This document shows, in pieces, positions 17,497 to 25,125 of a DNA stretch of 64,000 nucleotides (the first letter of the stretch is position 1; every line of letters begins with the position of its first letter). The stretch covers positions 1 through 64,000 of the forward strand of contig CAZXAQ010000002.1 of assembly GCA_964638635.1 (NCBI GenBank). Direction: 5' to 3'. The stretch comes from SZUA-430 sp964638635. GTDB lineage: Bacteria > Pseudomonadota > Alphaproteobacteria > Micropepsales > Micropepsaceae. The notes under the pieces are model-generated. The model did no database searches, was not told the origin of the DNA, and saw nothing but the letters and a program-made list of their open reading frames with translations. The position numbers and the translations under genes are program-made.

Positions 17497-18255
17497 ATGT
17501 TGGCACCGGCTGAAATTCTGCAGATGGAAGATTACGAACACAGTTCCAAAAGGTTCGTCATGGCCGGGCTTGACCCGGCCACCCAGGGCAAATTAGTCGA
17601 CCGGTCGAACTTCGGGCACGCGGCCCTACGAACCCTGGGTGGCCGGGTCGCGCTTCGCTTGCCCCGCCATGACGAGTCTTTTGTTCTGGGGCGCTTGTCG
17701 TCGGTTGCGATGCTTGCCGCTTTTTGTCTTATGGTGGGCGTCTACTTCGTTGGCCACGCCGCCTACATCCAAGCAAAGGCCGTCGTCGCGCAGGTGTTGC
17801 TGGAGCAGGCGTGGGAGACAACGCTGGCCACCGGCAAGCCCACGAAAGCTTGGGCTTGGGCCGACACGTGGCCGATCGCGCGGATTTCGTTTCCGTCGTT
17901 GGACCGGTCCGCCGTCGTGCTGGAAGAGGCTGGCGGCGAGGCGATGGCGTTCGGGCCCGCGCATGTGGCCGCGTCGGCGAAGCCCGGTGCGAACGGGGTC
18001 AGCGTGATCGGCGGGCATCGCGACACGCATTTCAATTTCATCAAGACCCTGAAGGTCGGCGACGAGATCGTGATCGAGACGCCCGCGCACACGACGGTGC
18101 GCTACCGCATGACGGGATCGGCGATCGTGCATGCGGGCGCGTCCGGCATTGCCACGAAGGCGAAGACGCCGCGACTCGCGCTGGTGACGTGCTATCCGTT
18201 CGATGCGGTCGCGCGCGGGCCGTTACGTTACGTCGTGTTCGCCGAGGCTAAGTAA
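17497..18255 (+). CDS. class GN-type (Gram-negative) sortase with repeat-derived N-terminal segment
   Basis: A 252-residue sortase. Catalytic residues are His174 in IGGHRDTHF, Cys232 in LVTCYPF and an Arg at 240 or 244 in ARGPLRYVV. One membrane helix (about 64-86) precedes the beta-barrel, placing the active site outside the inner membrane. The ATG at 17497 follows AAGGGAGA. Residues about 20-60 are encoded by a palindromic repeat (17556-17675) related to the one at 44904-44996, so the cytoplasmic N-terminal extension is unlike other sortases. The element adds an in-frame segment without stops. The substrate is most likely the LPQGD-bearing VIT/VWA protein encoded upstream. Confidence 0.88.
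   Translation: MLAPAEILQMEDYEHSSKRFVMAGLDPATQGKLVDRSNFGHAALRTLGGRVALRLPRHDESFVLGRLSSVAMLAAFCLMVGVYFVGHAAYIQAKAVVAQVLLEQAWETTLATGKPTKAWAWADTWPIARISFPSLDRSAVVLEEAGGEAMAFGPAHVAASAKPGANGVSVIGGHRDTHFNFIKTLKVGDEIVIETPAHTTVRYRMTGSAIVHAGASGIATKAKTPRLALVTCYPFDAVARGPLRYVVFAEAK
17556..17675. repeat. dispersed palindromic repeat inside the sortase gene
   Basis: The element runs from CGTCATGGCCGGGCTTGACC to a near-complementary end CTTGCCCCGCCATGACGA. Inner arms CCGGCCACCCAGGG and CCCTGGGTGGCCGG are perfect inverted repeats. The same arms occur at 44904-44996, where the element is intergenic. Here it is 120 bp, a multiple of three, and is translated in frame by the sortase gene. Confidence 0.85.
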
Positions 18256-18291
18256 TCGACAACGCGCGGCGCTTCATGCTTATTCGCGCGC

Positions 18292-19098
18292 ATGCATCCG
18301 CTCGACAAAGACACCATGCTCGAACGTCTCGGCCCGGAACGGTTCGCCGGGCGGACGGGCACGCACTATTCGAACTTCAACGGCACGTTCGGCGGCTTCA
18401 CGGCGGCGGTGCTCTTGCGCGCCGTGTTGGACGATCCGCGCCGGCAGGGCGTGCCTGTGGCGCTGACCGTCAACTATTGCGCCGGGATGACCGACGGCGG
18501 GTTCGAGGTCGTGGCGCGCGAGCGGCGGACAGGTAAGTCGACGCAGCACTGGTCGCTGGAACTGACGCAAGGCGACACGGTCGTGGCGACAGCGAGCGTC
18601 GTGTGCGGGCAGCGGCGCGCGGTCTGGTCGCATCATCCGGCTGAGCCGCCGCACATGCCGCCGCCGGAGCAGGTGCCGCCGTACACGAACTTCAAGCCCG
18701 GCGGCTGGACGAGCCAGTACGAGATGCGTTTCGTCAAAGGCGCGCCGGATTGGAATCCGCGGGCGGACGACGATATCCGCTCCGCGCATTCGCAGCTCTG
18801 GATGCGCGACGCGCAGGAGCGGCCGCTCGACTATCTCTCGCTCGCCAGCATGAGCGACGCGTTCATCATCCGCGCGTTCCTGGTGCGCGGAAAGTTCGTG
18901 CCGACGGGAACGATCACGCTCACCACATTCTTCCACGGCAACGAGGACGCGATGCGGGCGCAAGGCACGCACCCGCTGCTCTGCACGGCGGATGCGCATT
19001 TGTTCGCAGACGGGTTCGCCGATCAGATCGCGCATTTGTGGGGCAAGGACGGACGGCTGCTCGCGACCAGTACCCAGATCGTTTGGTACAAAGAATAG
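18292..19098 (+). CDS. acyl-CoA thioesterase family protein (double hotdog)
   Basis: A 268-residue protein with the duplicated hotdog layout of TesB-like thioesterases. The first half contains HYSNFNGTFGGFTAAVLLRA and LTVNYCAGMTDGGFEV; the second has YLSLASMSDAFIIRAF, TLTTFFHGNE and the closing HLFADGFADQIAHLWGKDG with a WYKE end. Enzymes of this family hydrolyse acyl-CoA to free acid and CoA in the cytoplasm. It starts 36 bases after the sortase gene on the same strand; a functional link with the sortase is not evident. No obvious ribosome-binding site precedes the ATG. Confidence 0.85.
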   Translation: MHPLDKDTMLERLGPERFAGRTGTHYSNFNGTFGGFTAAVLLRAVLDDPRRQGVPVALTVNYCAGMTDGGFEVVARERRTGKSTQHWSLELTQGDTVVATASVVCGQRRAVWSHHPAEPPHMPPPEQVPPYTNFKPGGWTSQYEMRFVKGAPDWNPRADDDIRSAHSQLWMRDAQERPLDYLSLASMSDAFIIRAFLVRGKFVPTGTITLTTFFHGNEDAMRAQGTHPLLCTADAHLFADGFADQIAHLWGKDGRLLATSTQIVWYKE

Positions 19099-19121
19099 CG
19101 CTCCCGCTCGTCCTAGCGGAT

Positions 19122-19175
19122 TGATCAATAGCAAGAAATTAGCTATTTTCCGGATATTAAGGAATTTTCGGAAGG
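19122..19175 (+). promoter_or_regulatory. AT-rich promoter/operator region of the toxin-antitoxin pair
   Basis: The gap before the antitoxin gene is markedly AT-richer than its surroundings and contains the inverted repeat AATAGC-N9-GCTATT (19127-19147), a possible operator for autorepression by the Phd-like antitoxin. GGAAGG at 19170-19175 serves as ribosome-binding site for the ATG at 19186. Confidence 0.45.
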
Positions 19176-19185
19176 ATGCAATCCG

Positions 19186-19464
19186 ATGGGCAAAGTACAA
19201 AAAGTCTCGTCCAGCGAGTTTGCGGGCAAGTTCGGCCACTGGTCTTTCGCCGCGCAGTCGGCGCCCGTCATGGTGACCGATCGCAAAACCGGTGTGGTCA
19301 AAGGTTATTTTATCTCGGCGGACGAATTTACAGAGTACATGCGAGTCCGGGGCAGGCTGCCGAAAGCGGTGTTCGCCTGGGAGATGAGTTCCGATTTGGC
19401 GGCGGAACTTGAGAAGCCGCTGCCGCGCGACTATCCAAAGCGTGGCGCGGCAAAGCGAAAGTGA
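19186..19464 (+). CDS. Phd/YefM-like antitoxin
   Basis: A 92-residue protein that begins with KVQKVSSSEFAGKFGHWSFAAQSAPVMVTDRKTG in the way Phd antitoxins do: a short strand, a helix, then the phrase about other features the protein must not interfere with, here VMVTDRKTGVVKGYFISADEF. The N-terminal part should bind DNA and the C-terminal part the toxin. The gene overlaps the next by four bases (GTGA), as is usual for antitoxin-toxin pairs. Expected roles are repression of its own operon and neutralisation of the downstream PemK-like toxin. Confidence 0.78.
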   Translation: MGKVQKVSSSEFAGKFGHWSFAAQSAPVMVTDRKTGVVKGYFISADEFTEYMRVRGRLPKAVFAWEMSSDLAAELEKPLPRDYPKRGAAKRK

Positions 19465-19898
19465 GACGGACTATCGCAACCCCGCCAGAAGTCGGCGAGG
19501 TCGTTCCGTACTGGTATCTCTGGCGTAGCGAGTTCGACTCAGGAGAAGAGTCGGGACGCAAGCTGCGGCCATGTGCTGTTGTCGCCGCGATTAAGACGTC
19601 GTCCGGTGAGACACCTGTCGCGTTGTTGCCAGTGACTCACGCAGAGCCTCCCGCATCCAGACGCGCTGTCGAGATTCCAGCGCTAGTAAAGGAAAAGTTG
19701 GGCTTGGATGCCGAACGCTCTTGGATCGTCTGTGACGAGGCCAACGAGTTCGTCTGGCCCGGGTTTGACATAGCGAAGACCGCGTCCGGGCACCCAAGCT
19801 ACGGATTTCTGCCGCGAGGATTGCTCGCTAAAGTACGCTCAGAGTTTGTGGCCGCACGACAGGACGGACGTCTTAAGTCAGTCGAGCGAGACGATTAG
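19461..19898 (+). CDS. PemK/MazF-like toxin
   Basis: A 145-residue protein. The segment GEVVPYWYLWRSEFDSG followed by GRKLRPCAVVAAI corresponds to the beginning of the MazF/PemK barrel, where a conserved Arg-Pro pair lies in the active region; VALLPVTHAEP and ERSWIVCDEANEFVWPGFD fit the later strands. Enzymes of this fold are mRNA endonucleases. The GTG start overlaps the antitoxin stop. The protein is longer than classical MazF (about 110 residues). Cleavage specificity cannot be predicted. Confidence 0.75.
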   Translation: MRRTIATPPEVGEVVPYWYLWRSEFDSGEESGRKLRPCAVVAAIKTSSGETPVALLPVTHAEPPASRRAVEIPALVKEKLGLDAERSWIVCDEANEFVWPGFDIAKTASGHPSYGFLPRGLLAKVRSEFVAARQDGRLKSVERDD

Positions 19899-19903
19899 GC
19901 ACG

Positions 19904-21109
19904 ATGCAAAGCGTTGCGATCATCGGTGCTGGCCCCGCGGGGCTGATGGCGGCTGACGTGTTAAGTGCGGCCGGCCATGCCGTCACCGTCTATGACCGCA
20001 TGCCGTCGGTGGCGCGGAAGCTGTTGATCGCTGGGCGAGGTGGATTGAACCTAACGCATTCGGAGCCGTTCGAGCGGTTCGTGTCGCGTTACGGCGCCGC
20101 GGTGCCGCGACTGCGGCCGATCTTGGAGGCGTTCCCGCCGGAGGTGCTCGTTAAGTGGGCGGAGGGGCTTGGGCAGCCGACATTCGTCGGCAGCAGCGGG
20201 CGCGTGTTTCCGAAGGCGATGAAGGCGTCGCCGCTTTTGCGGGCGTGGCTCGCCCGGTTGGCTGCGCAGAAGGTGACGATTAAGACGCGGCACGAGTGGC
20301 GGGGATGGGACGATAAGGGGCGCCTCGTGTTCGAGCACGACGGCGCTGCCGTGCATGTCGAGGCGGATGCGACGATCCTCGCCCTTGGAGGCGCGAGTTG
20401 GCCCCGGCTCGGTTCGACCGGAACGTGGGCGGAGATTCTGCGCAAGCGCGGCGTCACCGTCGCGCCGTTCCGGCCGGCGAATTGCGGCTTCACGGTGACC
20501 TGGAGCGAGACTTTCCGTTCGCGCTTCGAAGGCGCGCCGCTCAAGAACATCGCGCTTTCGTTTCACGGCGAGACTGTTCGGGGCGAGGCGGTCGTCACGC
20601 GTGCCGGGATCGAAGGCGGTGCGGTCTATGCGCTGTCGTCGGCGCTGCGCAACGCACTCGACCACACCGGGCACGCGACGGTGATGGTCGACCTGCGCCC
20701 GGACCTGACCCATGCCGATCTTACGGCAAAGCTCGCACGCCCGCGCGGCGGCGACAGCGTGGCGAATTTTTTGCGCAAGACGCTCGCGCTCGCGCCGGTC
20801 GCGGTGAATCTTCTCCGCGAGGCGCACGGGAAAGAGTTGCATCTCGACCGGCCGACCCTCGCGCGCCATATCAAGGGCGCTCCGATTGTCCTCACCGGCA
20901 CGTCACCGATCGACCGCGCGATCTCAAGCGCCGGTGGCGTGGCATTGGACGCGGTGGACGACAAGCTGATGCTGAAGGCGGTGCCCAACGTCTACGCCGT
21001 GGGCGAGATGTTGGATTGGGAGGCGCCTACGGGCGGCTATCTTCTGCAGGCCACATTGGCGACGGCGGTTCACGCCGCCAAAGGCTTTGGGCGAAAGGAT
21101 GGGTCATGA
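19904..21109 (+). CDS. TIGR03862-type NAD(P)/FAD-dependent flavoprotein
   Basis: A 401-residue flavoprotein of the HI0933/BaiN group. The FAD-binding dinucleotide fold starts at residue 4 (VAIIGAGPAGLMAADVLSAAG), followed by KLLIAGRGGLNLTHSEP, the central SSGRVFPKAMKASPLLRAW, LALGGASWPRLGSTG and the C-terminal FAD contact VYAVGEMLDWEAPTGGYLLQ. The variant with GRGGLNLTHSE fits the TIGR03862 branch. The redox substrate is unknown. Its stop overlaps the ATG of the next gene (ATGA), implying co-translation. Confidence 0.88.
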   Translation: MQSVAIIGAGPAGLMAADVLSAAGHAVTVYDRMPSVARKLLIAGRGGLNLTHSEPFERFVSRYGAAVPRLRPILEAFPPEVLVKWAEGLGQPTFVGSSGRVFPKAMKASPLLRAWLARLAAQKVTIKTRHEWRGWDDKGRLVFEHDGAAVHVEADATILALGGASWPRLGSTGTWAEILRKRGVTVAPFRPANCGFTVTWSETFRSRFEGAPLKNIALSFHGETVRGEAVVTRAGIEGGAVYALSSALRNALDHTGHATVMVDLRPDLTHADLTAKLARPRGGDSVANFLRKTLALAPVAVNLLREAHGKELHLDRPTLARHIKGAPIVLTGTSPIDRAISSAGGVALDAVDDKLMLKAVPNVYAVGEMLDWEAPTGGYLLQATLATAVHAAKGFGRKDGS

Positions 21110-21720
21110 CTGATGCATTAGAAATGAAGATTCGCCAGATGCACGCCGCACTGACGGCCCTGAGTTCTCAAGACCTCTCGCGCGTTCGGGTTGATGTTGG
21201 TGTTGATGGTAGCCACCAATACTTAAGCGTCGACTTCAACGATGCGTCGAGTGATGTGGACCGGGCAAATGCTGCGTCGCTACTGACAGCAAATATCGCG
21301 TCACTCAAGGATCACCTGAAAGTATGGTGCCGAAGCAATAACAAGAATTTTGAGGGCGACAAACTCATCGACAGCAACAAGAGCGTTGCGATCATTCATG
21401 ACCTTTGGAACATGGATAAGCATGCGGAGTTGAGCCGTCCGCCGCGATCAGGCCACAGGCCAAAGCTGAAGGGCGTCCGCACGTCGCTTAGGCTCACGAC
21501 CGGCACATCGCCCGGCAGTGCCACCGTTGTCACGTTTGATCCCCGTACGGGTAAGATGAACACAAAGGCGGCTGGCGGCGGCTCTGTCGCACTTGTACTA
21601 GATGCCGAAGTCGTCGATGAGTTTGGGACTAGGCTCGGAATGTTTCGTACGTTGTGCGAAGAGGCGGTTGAGGCCTGGTTGCAGATTCTACGGGCGGCTG
21701 GCGTGCCGATTCCCCTGTAG
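21106..21720 (+). CDS. hypothetical protein, unusual composition
   Basis: A 204-residue protein whose ATG overlaps the flavoprotein stop. I do not recognise a domain. It has a helical N-terminal part (MKIRQMHAALTALSSQDLSR), a middle with IIHDLWNMDKHAELSRPP, which resembles HEPN-type or abortive-infection-related helical motifs only loosely, and a beta-rich C-terminal half. The region is visibly less GC-rich and uses rarer codons than its neighbours, as does the toxin-antitoxin pair upstream, which suggests recent acquisition. Confidence 0.65.
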   Translation: MTDALEMKIRQMHAALTALSSQDLSRVRVDVGVDGSHQYLSVDFNDASSDVDRANAASLLTANIASLKDHLKVWCRSNNKNFEGDKLIDSNKSVAIIHDLWNMDKHAELSRPPRSGHRPKLKGVRTSLRLTTGTSPGSATVVTFDPRTGKMNTKAAGGGSVALVLDAEVVDEFGTRLGMFRTLCEEAVEAWLQILRAAGVPIPL

Positions 21721-21721
21721 C

Positions 21722-22369
21722 TTACCTGCTTGGAACGACCTCAGCGGAGGTGCTCCACTTCCGTGCGTCGTTCGTATCGCGGCACAAATACGACGGTCCG
21801 CGCGTGCGGCAGTAGGCGACGCGGCCGGTTTCGAGGCCGAGGATGAGGTCGTCGCCGTCTTTGATCATCAGGTAGAATGTCTTCTCGTCTTTGTTGATGT
21901 AGGCGGGGCCCTTGTGCCAGTGGATCGAGGAGACGCTGTGCGGGAAGGTTTCGATTTCTTCCGCGGTGAAGATGTCGGCGAGTGTGTAGGTTTTCACCAC
22001 TTTGCCGTTCGCCGTGTAGAGCGCGACGGCGGTGCCGTAGCCCTTGTTGTGCCAGTTATCGAGCGTGACGAGACGGCCGTCGTTTGAGACGAAGAACTCG
22101 ACGGGGGCGACTGGATTGAGAAGCGTGGCACGTGCGGTCGGGCGATAGGCGCCGGTTTCGTCGCGGCGAAAGAACTCGGCGGTGGCGTACACGCCCTTGG
22201 AGGCACCTTTGAAGCCCTGAAGGTCGCCCCAGTTGTTGCCAGGCGTGATACGGACGAAGTGGTCGCGTGAGACGCTGAACACTTCGCGCGTTTGCGGCGA
22301 GGGCCAATCGTCGGCGGACGCGGTGCAGAGCGCGGACAAGAGAACGAGCGCCAAGATTCGTGTGCGCAT
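21722..22369 (-). CDS. hypothetical exported protein
   Basis: A 215-residue protein with a signal peptide (MRTRILALVLLSALCTASA, cleaved near residue 19). The mature part has repeated beta-strand patterns typical of beta-propeller-like proteins (FVSNDGRLVTLDNWHNKGYG, VALYTANGKVVKTYTL, SVSSIHWHKGPAYI), and two cysteines near the end (CRTRGPSYLC) that may pair. No family is assigned. It converges with the preceding gene with one base between the stops. Confidence 0.72.
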   Translation of the reverse strand: MRTRILALVLLSALCTASADDWPSPQTREVFSVSRDHFVRITPGNNWGDLQGFKGASKGVYATAEFFRRDETGAYRPTARATLLNPVAPVEFFVSNDGRLVTLDNWHNKGYGTAVALYTANGKVVKTYTLADIFTAEEIETFPHSVSSIHWHKGPAYINKDEKTFYLMIKDGDDLILGLETGRVAYCRTRGPSYLCRDTNDARKWSTSAEVVPSR

Positions 22370-22462
22370 TGGACCTCGAAGCGATATCGGAGCAGGCCGA
22401 TCCTGGGCTGCGATTGTGTCATGCGAGTGGTGCCCAATCCCTATTTCTGAGACCTTGACTTG

Positions 22463-22491
22463 TTGCTTTTGTTCCTCATTTGTTCTACTCT
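22463..22491 (+). promoter_or_regulatory. predicted LexA-controlled promoter upstream of recQ
   Basis: GTTC-CTCATTT-GTTC at 22471-22485 is a perfect match to the alphaproteobacterial LexA box GTTC-N7-GTTC. It lies inside the 17-base spacer between a -35-like TTGCTT (22463-22468) and a -10-like TACTCT (22486-22491) on the + strand, the position expected for repression. The first gene downstream is recQ, whose ATG is at 22757. Confidence 0.6.
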
Positions 22492-22756
22492 GTTGCGGGA
22501 CAACAAGGGCCCAATGCGTCAATGACCCCCGGAGATAGACCCGGGGCCCGGCCATGGCGGCCGAGCCGAGATTTGACGGGCGTCAGCAGCGGATTCGCTG
22601 CCTAACTTCCGGGTACATGGGGTTGTTTGCTGAAATTCCGACGGGGGATACCCCCTCCCGCCGGTTCGCGCTGGGAAATCCCTTGGTTTTCGGGGTGGTG
22701 CGCTGGCCCCTCGGGGCCGTGGGCGGCTAGATGCGCCGGTCCGGAGTTGGAGCCCC
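22492..22756 (+). other. long structured leader of recQ, no certain gene
   Basis: About 265 bases between the predicted promoter and recQ. It is full of GC-rich inverted repeats such as GCAGCG-GATT-CGCTGC (near 22590) and GGCCCC-TC-GGGGCC (near 22705). A 58-codon ORF runs from ATG 22554 to TAG 22730 without a convincing ribosome-binding site, and a 9-codon ORF (22731-22760) overlaps the recQ start. Neither is supported well enough to call a gene. The leader could be regulatory RNA or simply untranslated. Confidence 0.4.
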
Positions 22757-24637
22757 ATGAGTCTTGCTGCAGTCGCTGAACTCGAGCCGAAGCGGCAGGT
22801 GCTGAAGGATGTCTTCGGCTACGACGGTTTTCGCCCGGGGCAGGAGCGGGTCATCGACGCGCTGCTCAAGGGGCGCAATGTGCTGGCCGTGATGCCGACT
22901 GGGTCGGGGAAGTCGCTGTGCTTTCAGGTGCCGGCGCTGGTGATGGGCGGGTTGACCGTCGTGGTCTCGCCGCTCGTCGCGTTGATGCAGGATCAGGTGC
23001 AGGCGCTGAGGCTCGCAGGTGTCGCGGCGGATGCGATCAACTCGGCGCAGTCGCGGGAGGACAATGTCGAGGCGTGGCGGCGTGCGGCGTCGGGCGAGAC
23101 ACGGCTGCTTTATATGGCGCCGGAGCGGTTGATGACGGAGCGCATGTTGGCGGCGCTGGCCAAGCTCGACGTGCGGCTGATCGCGATCGACGAGGCGCAC
23201 TGCATCTCGCAATGGGGCCCCGCGTTCCGGCCGGAGTATCAGGCGCTGACGCAATTGGGGACCAGGTTTCCGGATGTGCCGATTGCGGCGCTGACGGCGA
23301 CGGCCGACGAACTCACGCGGGCCGATATCGCGGCGCAACTGTTCGACGATAGGGTGGAGACGTTCGTGCTCGGCTTCGACCGGCCGAATATTTCGCTGGC
23401 GGTCGAGCCGAAGCGAGAATGGAAGCGGCAGATGCTGGCCTTCGTCGAGGCGCGGCGGCGCATGAGCGGGATCGTCTATTGCCTCTCGCGCAAGCGTACG
23501 GAAGAGGCGGCCGAGCTGCTTTCGGAGAACGGCATCAAAGCACTCGCCTATCATGCGGGCATGGACAAGGAGACGCGCGAGGCGAACCAGAACGCGTTCA
23601 TGACGGAGACGGGGCTCGTGATGGCGGCGACCATTGCGTTCGGGATGGGGATCGACAAGCCCGATGTGCGCTTCGTCTTTCACGCCGATCTGCCGGGGAG
23701 CGTTGAGGCCTACTACCAGGAGTTCGGGCGGGCGGGCCGCGACGGAGCAAAGGCCGAGGCGCATATGTTGTTCGGGCTTTCCGACATCCGCATGCGGCGC
23801 ATGTTCATCGACCAGGAAGACGCGGGCGATGATCGCAAGCGCCGCGAGCACCAGCGGCTCGGCGCGCTGATCGGCTATTGCGAGGCGTCGTCGTGCCGGC
23901 GGCAAATCCTGCTCGGCTATTTCGGCGAGAAGGCGGCGCCTTGCGGGAATTGCGACGCGTGTCTGGCGCCCGGTGAACTCGTCGACGCGACGGCGGACGC
24001 GAAACAGGTGATTGAGACGATCCGCGCCACGGGTTCGCGGTTCGGCGCAGTTCACATTGTCGACGTGCTCATGGGCGCGCAGAACGAGCGCATCCTTCGG
24101 CTCGGGCACGACAAGCTGCCCATGTACGCAGCGGGCAAGCGGTTGAAGCGCGAAGAGTGGCAGCAGCTGATCCGGCAACTGGTGGCGGCGAATTTCTTGT
24201 CGCTCGACATTGCGGGCTATGGCGGGCTGCAAGTCGCCGAACAAGGACGCGCGTTGCTGCGCGGCGATGGGACGTTCCGGCACCGGCCGACGGTGCAGCC
24301 GCGGCGCTCCGAGCGGAAGGCGAAAGCTGCAGCTGCGGCCGCAGTTCTGACGGATGCGGAGACGACGTTGCTCGATGCGTTGAAGCAGCTGCGGCTCCGG
24401 CTTGCCAAGCAACGGCGCGTGGCGGCCTACGTGATCTTCTCCGACAAATCGCTGATCGACATGGCGGCGCGGAAGCCTCGGACACCTGACGAATTTGCCG
24501 AGGTGCATGGCGTCGGCGCCGCGAAACTCAAGGAATTTGCGGGGGTGTTCATGGCGGCGATCGCCCGGCACCAAGCCGAAACGTCTGCTACTGTGGAGGG
24601 CTCGCTGCAGCGCGTCGGCGCGGAGGAGGGGCCATGA
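22757..24637 (+). CDS. recQ: ATP-dependent DNA helicase RecQ
   Basis: A 626-residue 3'-5' DNA helicase used in recombination and replication repair. Walker A is MPTGSGKS at residues 46-53, motif II DEAHCISQWG near 144, and later helicase motifs include VYCLSRKRTEE, AFGMGIDKPDVR and EFGRAGRDG. The RecQ-C-terminal zinc site has cysteines in EASSCRRQILLGYFG and CGNCDAC, and an HRDC domain closes the protein (LRLAKQRRVAAYVIFSDKSL). The aromatic-rich loop reads WGPAFRPEY instead of the E. coli WGHDFRPEY. The stop overlaps the following ATG by four bases. A LexA box in the upstream region suggests DNA-damage control. Confidence 0.94.
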   Translation: MSLAAVAELEPKRQVLKDVFGYDGFRPGQERVIDALLKGRNVLAVMPTGSGKSLCFQVPALVMGGLTVVVSPLVALMQDQVQALRLAGVAADAINSAQSREDNVEAWRRAASGETRLLYMAPERLMTERMLAALAKLDVRLIAIDEAHCISQWGPAFRPEYQALTQLGTRFPDVPIAALTATADELTRADIAAQLFDDRVETFVLGFDRPNISLAVEPKREWKRQMLAFVEARRRMSGIVYCLSRKRTEEAAELLSENGIKALAYHAGMDKETREANQNAFMTETGLVMAATIAFGMGIDKPDVRFVFHADLPGSVEAYYQEFGRAGRDGAKAEAHMLFGLSDIRMRRMFIDQEDAGDDRKRREHQRLGALIGYCEASSCRRQILLGYFGEKAAPCGNCDACLAPGELVDATADAKQVIETIRATGSRFGAVHIVDVLMGAQNERILRLGHDKLPMYAAGKRLKREEWQQLIRQLVAANFLSLDIAGYGGLQVAEQGRALLRGDGTFRHRPTVQPRRSERKAKAAAAAAVLTDAETTLLDALKQLRLRLAKQRRVAAYVIFSDKSLIDMAARKPRTPDEFAEVHGVGAAKLKEFAGVFMAAIARHQAETSATVEGSLQRVGAEEGP

Positions 24638-25101
24638 GGTTGATCGTTGCCGTGCTGAGTTTCGCGCTTGCGGGCGTCGCCTTCGCCGACACGCAGGGGC
24701 GCGTGCAAAGCGATCCCGGCGTTGCCTGCGCCGACTTCAAGCCGCACGAACTCTGTTTCGAGAAGCCGAAAGACGGGATCGCGCGCGCCGAGTACCTGTC
24801 CGAACCGTTCTACGCGATCATATTGAAAACGGTTGAACGCTGCAGTCTTGCGGAACCGGAGCGGTTGCAGGCGCAAGCGTTGTTCCCGCGGAACAAGGTC
24901 TTCGGGACGCGGTTCTATTGCGGCGAGGATATCGAAGAGAACATCAGCTACACGAACGTCGACGAGAAGCACGGTTTCCTCGCCGTCTACGCCGGCGCGA
25001 CGATGGCGGATGCGAAGAAGCTGATGCACGACGTGGAGGCTAGCGGCCGCTTCCCTGGCGCCAACATCAGAAAGATGCAGGCAAAGCTCGTGTATCCTTA
25101 A
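24634..25101 (+). CDS. hypothetical exported protein
   Basis: A 155-residue protein with a signal peptide (MRLIVAVLSFALAGVAFA). Four cysteines in the mature part (VACADF, HELCFEK, ERCSLAE, FYCGEDI) suggest disulfides in the periplasm. No domain is recognised. Its ATG overlaps the recQ stop codon, so it is probably co-translated with recQ, yet a functional link between a helicase and an exported protein is not obvious. The hpnM gene follows 24 bases downstream. Confidence 0.7.
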   Translation: MRLIVAVLSFALAGVAFADTQGRVQSDPGVACADFKPHELCFEKPKDGIARAEYLSEPFYAIILKTVERCSLAEPERLQAQALFPRNKVFGTRFYCGEDIEENISYTNVDEKHGFLAVYAGATMADAKKLMHDVEASGRFPGANIRKMQAKLVYP

Positions 25102-25125
25102 GGGTGCTGAGTCGACGGCAAAGGT

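Noticed and set aside
22727..24574. A 615-codon open frame on the minus strand opposite recQ
   Set aside because: Arg/His/Pro-rich shadow of recQ; the + strand has all helicase motifs.
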